This document shows, in pieces, positions 8,177-15,151 of a stretch of DNA of 24,643 bases (its first letter is position 1; every line of letters begins with the position of its first letter). Origin of the DNA: Bacteroidaceae bacterium (lineage in GTDB: Bacteria; Bacteroidota; Bacteroidia; Bacteroidales; CHK158-818); the NCBI GenBank assembly GCA_017467745.1, contig JAFUKV010000025.1, forward strand, positions 1-24,643. Direction: 5' to 3'. The position numbers were made by a program, and so were the translations under genes. Below the pieces are notes generated by a model. It did no database searches and was not told the origin of the DNA. It was given only the letters and a program-made list of their open reading frames with translations.

Positions 8177-8785
8177 TTACCAAATCAGTTCACCTTTCCC
8201 CTGCCGGATAATTTCCGCCTCATCTCCGCTACAATCCACTATTGTAGAAGGCTCCAACCCTCCATAACCGCCGTCAATTACCACATCTGCCACGCCTTCG
8301 TATTTTTCGGCTATCAGTTCCGGATCGGTAGTATATTCCAGAATTTCATCATCATCGTGCACAGATGTCGTTAAAAGAGGCGAACCCAACGCTTTTACCA
8401 ATTCCCTGACAATAGAATTATCCGGTACACGTATCCCCACTGTTTTCCGGTTCTTATATATTTTAGGCAAATGGCTGTTTGTCGGCAAGATAAATGTAAA
8501 GGCTCCGGGCAGATTCTTTTTCATCAACTTAAAATGAGCGTCGCTAACTTTAACGTATTGGCTCAAATTACTCAAATCCGAACAAATTATAGAGAGATTC
8601 ACTTTATTGGGATTAATATTTTTCAACCGGCAAATACGCTCGACGGCACGCACATTCAGCGCATCGCATCCTATGGCGTACACCGTATCGGTAGGATACA
8701 CAACCAAACCTCCCTCCCGAAGTACATTAACTACCTTATCCATCTCTTTCGGATTAGGATTCTGAGGATAAATTTTTACCAACAT
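8177..8785 (-). CDS. YrdC/YciO-domain protein, threonylcarbamoyl-AMP synthase-like
   Basis: This 202-residue protein has the Sua5/YciO/YrdC fold. The fold motifs are EGGLVVYPTDTVYAIGCDA (29-47), the central LPGAFTFILP, the KTVGIRVPDN strand and STIVDCSG near the end. True TC-AMP synthases (TsaC/Sua5) make the t6A precursor from threonine, bicarbonate and ATP. The overall wording, for example AVERICRLKNINPNK followed by LSIICSDLSNLSQY and FKLMKKNLPG, reads closer to E. coli YciO than to TsaC, and the activity of YciO proteins in t6A synthesis is less settled. Its place in an operon with tsaE supports a t6A role. It is the first gene of the operon. If the genome has no other YrdC-domain gene, this one must supply the activity. 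Confidence 0.85.
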   Translation of the reverse strand: MLVKIYPQNPNPKEMDKVVNVLREGGLVVYPTDTVYAIGCDALNVRAVERICRLKNINPNKVNLSIICSDLSNLSQYVKVSDAHFKLMKKNLPGAFTFILPTNSHLPKIYKNRKTVGIRVPDNSIVRELVKALGSPLLTTSVHDDDEILEYTTDPELIAEKYEGVADVVIDGGYGGLEPSTIVDCSGDEAEIIRQGKGELIW

Positions 8786-8846
8786 AATCGCGTCCCTTTC
8801 TATATTTATAAAAATACGATTATTTTACGCATCGTTTACCGGACTA

Positions 8847-8878
8847 CGAAGATACACTTATTATCCATATCCTTCAAT
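8847..8878 (-). promoter_or_regulatory. Possible promoter of the yrdC-aroB-tsaE operon
   Basis: On the minus strand an ATTG (8878-8875), 20 bases and a TATCTTCG (8854-8847) resemble the -33/-7 pair with one mismatch in each box. The gene starts 62 bases further on. Confidence 0.35.
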
Positions 8879-8889
8879 TATTTAACAAA

Positions 8890-8920
8890 AAAGGTTATCT
8901 CTTTTTCTGAGATAACCTTT
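8890..8920 (-). terminator. Terminator shared by tRNA-Thr and SRP RNA
   Basis: A perfect 12-bp stem (AAAGGTTATCTC and its complement) with a seven-base loop is followed on the minus strand by a T run. It begins four bases after the tRNA discriminator base. Confidence 0.9.
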
Positions 8921-8924
8921 ACTG

Positions 8925-8998
8925 AGCCGATAGAGGGATTCGAACCCACGACCCCGAGATTACAAATCACGTGCTCTGGCCAACTGAGCTATATCGGC
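8925..8998 (-). tRNA. tRNA-Thr (anticodon UGU)
   Basis: The minus strand folds into a full cloverleaf of 74 nt including the discriminator base. It has a perfect seven-pair acceptor stem GCCGATA/TATCGGC, a D arm GCTC/GAGC, an anticodon loop TTTGTAA with TGT at 8964-8962, and a T loop TTCGAAT. No CCA is encoded and base 73 is T. Two T-T appositions interrupt the helices, one in the anticodon stem (29-41; plus-strand positions 8969 and 8957) and one in the T stem (50-64; 8948 and 8934). A37 follows the anticodon, as needed for t6A modification. The gene lies four bases downstream of the SRP RNA. Confidence 0.93.
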
Positions 8999-9002
8999 AA
9001 AC

Positions 9003-9098
9003 GGGCAAGCTGACTACATCGCGCCGCTACAACCAACTACCCTTGCTGCGGTCAAGCCCTGGGGGATTCGAAGGGAGCTGGCCGTGTAGGACTTACCC
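9003..9098 (-). ncRNA. ffs: Signal recognition particle RNA (bacterial small, 4.5S type)
   Basis: The minus strand carries about 96 nt that fold into one long hairpin. The ends pair as GGGTAAG (9098-9092) with CTTGCCC (9009-9003). Further in, CTACA pairs with TGTAG and a CCAGCT region pairs with AGTTGG. The apical part reads CCCAGGGCTTGACCGCAGCA then AGGGTA, which matches the conserved domain IV pattern (CAGG ... AGCA) that binds Ffh. The SRP RNA with Ffh targets nascent membrane proteins to FtsY. A -7 box, TACCTTTG, ends five bases before the inferred first G. The ends are inferred from pairing and promoter position, so they may be off by a few bases. Confidence 0.85.
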
Positions 9099-9103
9099 GA
9101 CTG

Positions 9104-9111
9104 CAAAGGTA
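9104..9111 (-). promoter_or_regulatory. -7 box of the SRP RNA/tRNA-Thr unit
   Basis: TACCTTTG on the minus strand is a perfect TAnnTTTG box just upstream of the SRP RNA. A weak GTTG lies 19 bases further upstream (9134-9131). Confidence 0.7.
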
Positions 9112-9211
9112 GACATTTTTTTCACTTCCACAACACCGATATTCAAAAAAAATCCCCAGTAATATATACAAATATGAATATCAATATTTTAAACAAATAT
9201 TCTATTCTCAA

Positions 9212-9243
9212 TTTCTATATTAGATTTATAATTTCTACCTTTG
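9212..9243 (+). promoter_or_regulatory. Promoter of the O-acylation cassette
   Basis: TTTC (9212-9215), 20 bases, and a perfect TACCTTTG (9236-9243) match the Bacteroidota -33/-7 pattern. The box ends 34 bases before the MBOAT start. Confidence 0.65.
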
Positions 9244-9277
9244 TCCCAAATTCATTACAACTTTTTACAATACAATC

Positions 9278-10740
9278 ATGCTTTTCAACTCTTTTGAATT
9301 TGCAATTTTTTTGCCACTTGTTTTTTTACTTTATTGGTTTCTTGTGAAAAGAAATCTGAAAATACAAAATTTTTTCATCGTTTGCGTCAGCTATCTGTTT
9401 TACGGGTGGTGGGATTGGAGATTCCTTATTTTAATCGCCATCACAACAACATGCAGTTATTATAGCGGTATTTTAATTGAAAAATACAGAGCGTCTACCC
9501 CCCCCCATTATATAATAAACTAAATATCAGCAAGTTAATACTAATACTCAATATTTCTTTAAACTTAGCGATATTATGACTTTTCAAATATTTCAATTTT
9601 TTCACAACAAACATACAGAGACTTTTCGATATATTCGGATTCGGACTCGATTGGGTTACAATAGATGTTCTGCTTCCTGTCGGCATCAGCTTTTATACTT
9701 TTCAAGCACTCAGTTATTCCATTGACGTATACAAAAATAAAATCAGAGCAACACGCAACATCGTCGCATTTTTCGCTTTTGTCAGCTTTTTCCCTCAATT
9801 AGTAGCCGGCCCCATTGAACGGGCAACAAATCTTCTTCCACAATTCTTCACGACACGACAATTTAATTACAACAAAGCCGTAGACGGAATGCGGCAAATT
9901 CTATGGGGATTTTTCAAAAAAATAGTCGTTGCCGACAACTGCGCCATCATCGTTAACAATATATTTGAAAACTACACCGAGTTTAATGGAAGCACTTTAT
10001 TTTTAGGGGCTATTTTCTTTACATTTCAAATATACGGCGATTTTTCCGGATATTCCGATATAGCATTAGGCACAGCCCGATTATTCAGATTCGAATTGAT
10101 GCAAAACTTTAAATATCCGTACTTTTCGAGAGATATTGCCGAATTTTGGAGAAGATGGCACATTTCCCTCACCACATGGTTCAGAGATTACATTTATATC
10201 CCGTTGGGAGGAAGCCGAGTTTCTAAAACCAAAATCATCCGGAATACATTTATCATCTTTTTAATCAGCGGATTCTGGCACGGGGCTAACTGGACATTCA
10301 TTATATGGGGATTCTATCATGCAATACTATTCCTTCCTCTAATATTATTCGGGAAAAACAGAAAACATACCGATATTGTAGCCGAAAACAGCAAACTGCC
10401 ATCCATAAAAGAAGCTCTGCAAATGGGCGCTACATTTTTATTAGCGGTTTTCGGATGGATTATTTTTCGAGCGGAAAACATTCAATCGGCATACGCATAC
10501 ATCGCAAACATTTTTACTCCTTCACTATTTTCAATTCCGACAATATTAGGAAAAAAAGCGATACTTGCCATTTGCATATTATTATTGGCCGAATGGATAC
10601 AACGGAAAAAAGATCACGCATTACAAATAGATAACATCAAAAACGGATTCATAAGATATATCATTTACATGATAATCGCATTCATCATCCTATTTTTAGG
10701 AGAATTCGGCGACAATCAATTTATTTATTTTCAATTCTAA
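9278..10740 (+). pseudogene. Broken MBOAT O-acyltransferase (AlgI/DltB-like), frameshift plus nonsense codon
   Basis: MBOAT proteins of this type move acyl groups across the inner membrane for O-acetylation of exported polysaccharides. The N-terminal part (9278-9523) reads NSFEFAIFLPLVFLLYWF and VSYLFYGWWDWRF, the standard AlgI-like opening. The frame then breaks at a run of nine C (9498-9506). One added C would restore the reading frame used downstream, giving KLILILNI and LNLAIL. In that frame a TGA at 9577-9579 falls where relatives have Gly, before LFKYFNFF. After it the frame is open to 10740 and holds the catalytic core: LVAGPIERA, RRWHISLTTWFRDYIYIPLGG and SGFWHGANWTFI with the conserved His. 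Two independent lesions make a non-functional gene the simplest reading. The promoter and the two downstream partner genes look intact. Confidence 0.85.
9498..9506 (+). repeat. Nine-C homopolymer at the MBOAT frameshift
   Basis: A run of nine C sits inside an AT-rich gene exactly where the frame changes. Long homopolymers slip during replication, so copy number may vary between cells; it may also be a sequencing artefact. Confidence 0.9.
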
Positions 10741-10757
10741 GATAAAACAACGAAAAT

Positions 10758-11822
10758 ATGAAACGATTTATAATACGGACTCTAATATTTTCCATCTTAC
10801 CAATCACTACAATAATCAGCGTCAATCTATATGCAGACCCGGCATACTTTTTTAAAAAAGGTAAAATTGAAAAACAAATAGCCGAACATATTCTGAACGG
10901 ATACAATGTAAACGGAATAACAAACCTCAATGAGCGACTGTTACAAAAATACATTATAGAAAACACACCCGACACTATCAAGGAAATAGTTTTAGGTTCC
11001 AGTAGAGGAATGCTAATAGACAAAAACTTGGCTTCAAACCGAGCCTCTTTCTTTAATCACAGCGTTAGCGGAGGTTCATTAGAAGACTTTCTCGGAATTT
11101 ACAATCTATACATCGAACAAGACAAATATCCGACATCTATAATTATAGAACTTTCTCCTTGGGTTTTAAACGACAACTGCTCAACAGGAAACAGATGGAA
11201 AACTTTATTGCAAAATTATAGAAGCATGTCTCACATTCTTCAACTTTCTACGGTATACGATATATTCTATTTCCCCAATACAGAATTTTTAGAATTAGTA
11301 TCACCAAGCTATTTTCAAGAATCGTACCGAAACCTGACGTCCAATGACCATATAAAATCAGAGCCTATCCCGTCCACATCGCCAGACAGCATAAACGCCA
11401 CCATATTTACTGACGGATCCAGACTTTACGACCAAAAATACAACCAAACAGACAGTGCTGCCCTATCAACGCTTCAATCGGAAAATATCGGAAGATTTGT
11501 TCATTGGGGCGGCTTTGATCGATTTCAAGTCCTTTCAAGCGATAAACAAGAAATTTTCAGCCGATTTATTCAATATTTACAGCAAAAAGACACAAAACTA
11601 CTCTTCCTGCTGGCGCCTTTTCATCCCCTTGTTTACAACGAACTAAAAAAACTATATCCCGTAGAAGAGTCTGAAAATTTCTTTTATTCATTTGCAAAAC
11701 AGCATAATATAAAAATCATCGGTTCTTACAATCCTGGAAAATACAACTTTTCGATATATGATTTTCATGACGGGATGCACCCAAGAAAACACGTTTATCA
11801 AACTTTATTATGGAACGAATAA
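10758..11822 (+). CDS. Anchored SGNH-like protein (DltD/AlgJ-type) partner of MBOAT
   Basis: This 354-residue protein starts with a signal anchor (residues 3-25, ending NLYADP). It has an SGNH-like block I, EIVLGSSRGM (around S82), and a C-terminal YDFHDGMHPRK with D338 and H341 spaced as the catalytic Asp-x-x-His. In between is SIIIELSPWVLNDN, a strand-turn often seen in DltD/AlgJ-type partners. Such proteins sit on the outer face of the inner membrane and complete acyl transfer after the MBOAT protein delivers the group. Context supports this: it begins 17 bases after the MBOAT pseudogene and overlaps the next gene by 13 bases. Overall similarity to a named family is weak, so I assign role by motif and context only. 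Catalytic residues are inferred. Confidence 0.65.
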   Translation: MKRFIIRTLIFSILPITTIISVNLYADPAYFFKKGKIEKQIAEHILNGYNVNGITNLNERLLQKYIIENTPDTIKEIVLGSSRGMLIDKNLASNRASFFNHSVSGGSLEDFLGIYNLYIEQDKYPTSIIIELSPWVLNDNCSTGNRWKTLLQNYRSMSHILQLSTVYDIFYFPNTEFLELVSPSYFQESYRNLTSNDHIKSEPIPSTSPDSINATIFTDGSRLYDQKYNQTDSAALSTLQSENIGRFVHWGGFDRFQVLSSDKQEIFSRFIQYLQQKDTKLLFLLAPFHPLVYNELKKLYPVEESENFFYSFAKQHNIKIIGSYNPGKYNFSIYDFHDGMHPRKHVYQTLLWNE

Positions 11823-12469
11823 AAATTTTCATATTGGGAAGCATCGCTTTTTTCTGCACTCTTAGTTGCGGAAAAAGCGCAGACGAAGACGAATACATCT
11901 CGAACCTACCTCCCACAAATAAAATATGCTTTGTAGGCAATAGCTTAACTTACTGGGGAAACTGGATTACGCTTACCAGCGACTCCTTATGTAAAAATTA
12001 CGGTATAGGAGGCAACACCTGCAAAGATATTTTAAACCGAATATCTCCGATAGTAGACGAGAACCCGTGCGCCATTTTTCTAATGATCGGAATCAACGAC
12101 ATAAGAAGAAACGATAATGCGCAAAAGATAGAACAAAACATCGCCTTGATAATAAAAAAATTTAAGCACAGATTACCCCATACATCTATATATTTGCAAA
12201 GCATTTTGCCTGTTAATCCGGACATAAGCGACATTGTTTCTATCGCAAACATCTCAAAAATTAAAGAAATAAACAACTGGCTTGCAGACTTTTCTAAAAA
12301 AGAATCAATTACATACATCAACTTATATCCGCATTTTTGCAATAAAGATGACAAACTAAAACCCGAATTAAGCACAGAAGGGCTACACTTATCAGAAAAA
12401 GGATACGAGACATGGGCGGTTTGTTTAAAACCCTACTTACGTAAAATCAGAGAAGAATATCCTTTTTGA
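11810..12469 (+). CDS. SGNH/GDSL-family lipoprotein esterase
   Basis: This 219-residue protein has a lipoprotein signal ending at C20 (CTLSC), followed by GKSADEDE, whose acidic residues resemble the Bacteroidota signal for export to the cell surface. The SGNH blocks are clear: Ser in FVGNSLT (S45), Gly in GIGGNT (G67), Asn in MIGINDI (N96), and His in block V (H193). Block V reads TEGLHLSEKGY, so the catalytic Asp of the usual DGLH motif is Glu (E190). It probably acts as a surface or periplasmic acyl esterase or acyltransferase on a polysaccharide, given its overlap with the DltD/AlgJ-like gene. The Asp-to-Glu change may reduce or retain activity; this cannot be judged from sequence. Confidence 0.8.
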   Translation: MERIKIFILGSIAFFCTLSCGKSADEDEYISNLPPTNKICFVGNSLTYWGNWITLTSDSLCKNYGIGGNTCKDILNRISPIVDENPCAIFLMIGINDIRRNDNAQKIEQNIALIIKKFKHRLPHTSIYLQSILPVNPDISDIVSIANISKIKEINNWLADFSKKESITYINLYPHFCNKDDKLKPELSTEGLHLSEKGYETWAVCLKPYLRKIREEYPF

Positions 12470-12517
12470 AAAATACAAACAAACAATAAAAAAATAAACG
12501 TTAATAAAAGGGAGGCA

Positions 12518-12549
12518 TTTCTTTGCATCGGTAAAGTTTCATACATTTG
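12518..12549 (+). promoter_or_regulatory. Promoter of the seven-gene run
   Basis: TTTC (12518-12521), 20 bases and TACATTTG (12542-12549) form a good -33/-7 pair. The leader to the ATG at 12602 is about 45 bases. Confidence 0.65.
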
Positions 12550-12601
12550 TAGTATATTTCGTAAAGTATGTCATTTACACAAATTTGAAATAGAAACAAA
12601 T

Positions 12602-13144
12602 ATGGAAAACAACAAGCCTGTTTCTCTTACAAGATACGCAATGGAATACGGGTTATACATGTCCGTATATCTGTTAATTATATTTTTTTGCTTCATAAAC
12701 AGCCAACTTCCGTTTATCGGCACAATCTTAATGACGCTCATTATAATGCTACCGTTTCTTTTATACAAATTGATGATACGGTATGCGCTGTCTATTCCCC
12801 GTAAACAAGCGGTATTTTCGCATCTATGGCTATTCGGTATCATGCTAATGATTTTCGCATCTATACCGACAGGACTTATACAATACATTTATCATCAATA
12901 CATCAACCCAGAATGGTTCGGAAATCAGATAGAGATAATAAAAACCACATTCGCGACAATTGAAAATCCCGACAATTTAATAACCGATTTAAAACAACAG
13001 ATAGACGCGATTATCGAACCTACCGCCATTCAGCTTACCATACAATACATGTGGTTGACGGCATTTCTGGGCACATTCGCCTCTTTGTTGGCTACACCAT
13101 TTGCCGTCTCTTTCCGTCGGCGGAAATCGAACACCGTATTATAA
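12602..13144 (+). CDS. DUF4199 family membrane protein
   Basis: This 180-residue protein has four predicted membrane helices: YGLYMSVYLLIIFFCFI, FIGTILMTLIIMLPFLLYKL, LWLFGIMLMIFASIPTGLIQYIY and the final MWLTAFLGTFASLLATPFAV. Between helices three and four is a soluble stretch of about 60 residues. The final helix ends in a basic tail (SFRRRKS). The layout and the position directly before a family 2 glycosyltransferase are typical of DUF4199 proteins in Bacteroidota. Their function is not established; a role with the adjacent lipid-linked glycosyltransferase is a guess from conserved order. It is the first gene behind the promoter at 12518, and the next gene begins 12 bases after its stop. 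Confidence 0.8.
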   Translation: MENNKPVSLTRYAMEYGLYMSVYLLIIFFCFINSQLPFIGTILMTLIIMLPFLLYKLMIRYALSIPRKQAVFSHLWLFGIMLMIFASIPTGLIQYIYHQYINPEWFGNQIEIIKTTFATIENPDNLITDLKQQIDAIIEPTAIQLTIQYMWLTAFLGTFASLLATPFAVSFRRRKSNTVL

Positions 13145-13156
13145 TATTACAAAATC

Positions 13157-14107
13157 ATGGATATTTCACTAGTCATACCATTATATAACGAAGCGGAATC
13201 TTTACCGGAACTTACCGAATGGATTACGCGGGTAATGAAAGAAAACCATTTTTCATACGAAATTCTATTCATCAACGACGGCAGTACCGACTCGTCATGG
13301 GAAGTGATAGAATCTTTAAAACAACAATACCCTAATACCGTAAAAGGAATTAAATTCCGCCGAAATTACGGAAAATCACCGGCACTCTTTGTCGGTTTTG
13401 AAAAAGCCGCAGGCGATGTAGTCATTACTATGGATGCCGATTTACAGGATAGTCCGGATGAAATACCCGAACTGTACCGAATGATTATGGAAGAAAATTA
13501 TGATTTGGTATCGGGATGGAAAAAAAAGCGTTACGATCCGCTATCGAAAACACTGCCCACCAAATTGTTTAACGCTACGGCGCGCAAAGTTACCGGAATC
13601 CGTCTGCACGACTTTAACTGCGGCTTAAAGGCTTATCGCAACGAAGTAGTAAAAAACATTGAAGTTTACGGCGATATGCACCGTTACATCCCCTATTTGG
13701 CAAAAAGTGCGGGATACTCGCGTATCGGCGAAAAAGCTGTACACCACCAAGCCCGTAAATACGGTGTTACCAAATTCGGGTTGAACCGTTTCGTCAACGG
13801 TTATTTAGATTTAATGACACTTTGGTTTTTCTCGAAGTTCGGAGTAAAACCTATGCACTTTTTCGGTTTGCTGGGTAGTATAGTATTCATTTTAGGGTTA
13901 TTTGCCACCATTGGAATAGGCATTAACAAACTATATGCTCTACACGCCAATATGCCGGCACGGCTCGTTACAGACACGCCTTACTTCTATTTGGCGTTGA
14001 CTGCCATGATTGTAGGGACACAACTTTTTCTAACGGGATTTTTAGGAGAACTTATCTCACGAAATGCCGCCGAAAGAAACAATTACAACATTGAAAAAGA
14101 GATATAA
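13157..14107 (+). CDS. Family 2 glycosyltransferase, polyprenyl-phosphate sugar transferase type
   Basis: This 316-residue protein begins with the GT2 opening DISLVIPLYNEAESLPEL and has FINDGSTDSSW and the DxD-like MDADLQDSPDEIP motif that binds the metal and nucleotide sugar. A GFEKAAGDVV segment precedes it. Two C-terminal helices (FGLLGSIVFILGLFATIGIGI and YLALTAMIVGTQLFLTGFLGELI) anchor it in the inner membrane. This architecture is that of GtrB/DPM1-like enzymes that charge undecaprenyl phosphate with a sugar on the cytoplasmic face. Activity with glucose, aminoarabinose or another sugar cannot be told apart here. It is followed by the nitroreductase gene after one base, so it is within a tightly packed operon. 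Length is normal. Confidence 0.92.
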   Translation: MDISLVIPLYNEAESLPELTEWITRVMKENHFSYEILFINDGSTDSSWEVIESLKQQYPNTVKGIKFRRNYGKSPALFVGFEKAAGDVVITMDADLQDSPDEIPELYRMIMEENYDLVSGWKKKRYDPLSKTLPTKLFNATARKVTGIRLHDFNCGLKAYRNEVVKNIEVYGDMHRYIPYLAKSAGYSRIGEKAVHHQARKYGVTKFGLNRFVNGYLDLMTLWFFSKFGVKPMHFFGLLGSIVFILGLFATIGIGINKLYALHANMPARLVTDTPYFYLALTAMIVGTQLFLTGFLGELISRNAAERNNYNIEKEI

Positions 14108-14108
14108 T

Positions 14109-14645
14109 ATGCAACCCGATAACTACGAACATTTCAAAACGCTATCGGAAAAGCGTTACTCTGTCAGAGATTACGCCGACACTCCGGTAAGTAAACAACA
14201 AATAGAAAAGCTATTAGATACTGTACGGTTAGCGCCTTCGGCTGTCAACCGCCAACCGTGGACATTCATCGTCGCTACCGAACAAAAAATAAAAGAACAG
14301 TTACATGGATGCTATTCTCGTGAATGGTTTCAATCGGCTCCGGTATATATTGTAATATGCGGAGATCATTCCACATCGTGGAAACGCCCGTCAGACGGAA
14401 AAGACCATTGCGACATAGACATCGCCATCTGCACCGAGCACCTTTGTCTGGCCGCTACTGAAATGGGATTAGGTACATGTTGGGTATGCAACTTCGACGC
14501 ACGGAAATGTGCAGACATTTTATCTTTACCCGACCATATAGAACCGATAGTAATCGTCCCGATAGGATATGCGAAAGAATGCTCCCATACACCTGAAAAA
14601 AACAGAAAACCGCTAACAGAACTTATACGATGGGAAAAATACTAA
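14109..14645 (+). CDS. Nitroreductase family protein
   Basis: This 178-residue FMN-dependent oxidoreductase starts with the family pattern LSEKRYSVRDYADTPVSKQQIEKLLD, where Arg-x-Ser-x-Arg contacts FMN phosphate. It continues with LAPSAVNRQPWTFIV, the FMN-binding Ser-x-x-Asn-x-Gln-Pro motif. GLGTCWVCNF near residue 125 and IVPIGYAKE near the end complete the fold. Members reduce nitro compounds, quinones or flavins with NAD(P)H. I chose the ATG at 14109, one base after the glycosyltransferase stop, over an in-frame ATG at 14064 that would add 15 residues of non-family sequence inside the previous gene. Its end overlaps the DUF6452 gene by 16 bases. The physiological substrate is unknown. Confidence 0.9.
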   Translation: MQPDNYEHFKTLSEKRYSVRDYADTPVSKQQIEKLLDTVRLAPSAVNRQPWTFIVATEQKIKEQLHGCYSREWFQSAPVYIVICGDHSTSWKRPSDGKDHCDIDIAICTEHLCLAATEMGLGTCWVCNFDARKCADILSLPDHIEPIVIVPIGYAKECSHTPEKNRKPLTELIRWEKY

Positions 14646-15151
14646 AATATCTGTTTCCTATTTTCGGAATCGTCCCCATACTGGCGGCAATTCTACATTC
14701 GTGCAACGACGCCGGCTGTATGGATAACCGCAGCAGCATACCTTTCGCACAATTCTACGACAAAAGCAACTTGCGAACTTCCATATCGATAGATTCCATT
14801 ACAATTTACGGCATCGATCAAAAAAACGACTCCTTGATTGTAGACAGCGCCAGAACGCTTTCAAGCGTCAGCCTGCCATTCCGCGACAACGATACAATAA
14901 CGCAATTTGTATTACAATATAACTATACATGGAATAAAAACCGGAAATCGAACGATACGCTGACTTTCGTTTACCGTCCATACGTATTTTTTGCTTCGGT
15001 AGATTGCGGCGTCATGTTCAATTACACATTGAAAGAGCACCGATATACCCGTCATATATTAGACTCGATCGTTGTTGTTACACCCGAGATAACTAATCAA
15101 AACGTCGAAAATATAAAACTCGTATTCCCTACCCAAGAAAATGAAGAATAA
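14630..15151 (+). CDS. DUF6452 family protein
   Basis: This 173-residue protein starts with a hydrophobic export signal (FPIFGIVPILAAILHSC), with a lipobox-like end at HSC. It then has a short Cys-containing stretch (NDAGCMDN) and a beta-rich domain: ITIYGIDQKNDSLI, ITQFVLQYNYTW, LTFVYRPYVFF and the Cys-Gly segment VDCGVMFNYTL. I recognise the pattern as DUF6452, which in Bacteroidales typically sits just before a DUF6048 gene, as it does here with an 11-base overlap. It is likely a periplasmic or outer-membrane-attached lipoprotein partner of the DUF6048 barrel. No biochemical function is known to me. Confidence 0.75.
   Translation: MGKILKYLFPIFGIVPILAAILHSCNDAGCMDNRSSIPFAQFYDKSNLRTSISIDSITIYGIDQKNDSLIVDSARTLSSVSLPFRDNDTITQFVLQYNYTWNKNRKSNDTLTFVYRPYVFFASVDCGVMFNYTLKEHRYTRHILDSIVVVTPEITNQNVENIKLVFPTQENEE

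Noticed and set aside
7674..8267. Plus-strand reading frame of 197 codons opposite the HAD gene
   Set aside because: It is antisense to an intact HAD hydrolase and its composition is that of a reverse-strand shadow.
8471..9013. Plus-strand reading frame of 180 codons across the yrdC start and the tRNA
   Set aside because: It lies antisense to a clear YrdC gene and to tRNA-Thr and shows no protein family features.
9278..9523. A separate 81-residue membrane protein gene, and a separate 283-residue gene starting at 9889
   Set aside because: The two pieces are consecutive parts of one MBOAT protein, the downstream frame is open from 9580, and the break falls at a homopolymer.
9577..9579. TGA read as an amino acid in the MBOAT gene
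   Set aside because: TGA ends other genes here in the normal way (for example the flavin reductase at 643 and the RND pump at 22328), and the nearby frameshift already breaks the gene.
12561..12578. Imperfect palindrome GTAAA...TTTAC before the DUF4199 gene
   Set aside because: The arms are only five bases long in AT-rich sequence, so chance is enough to explain it.
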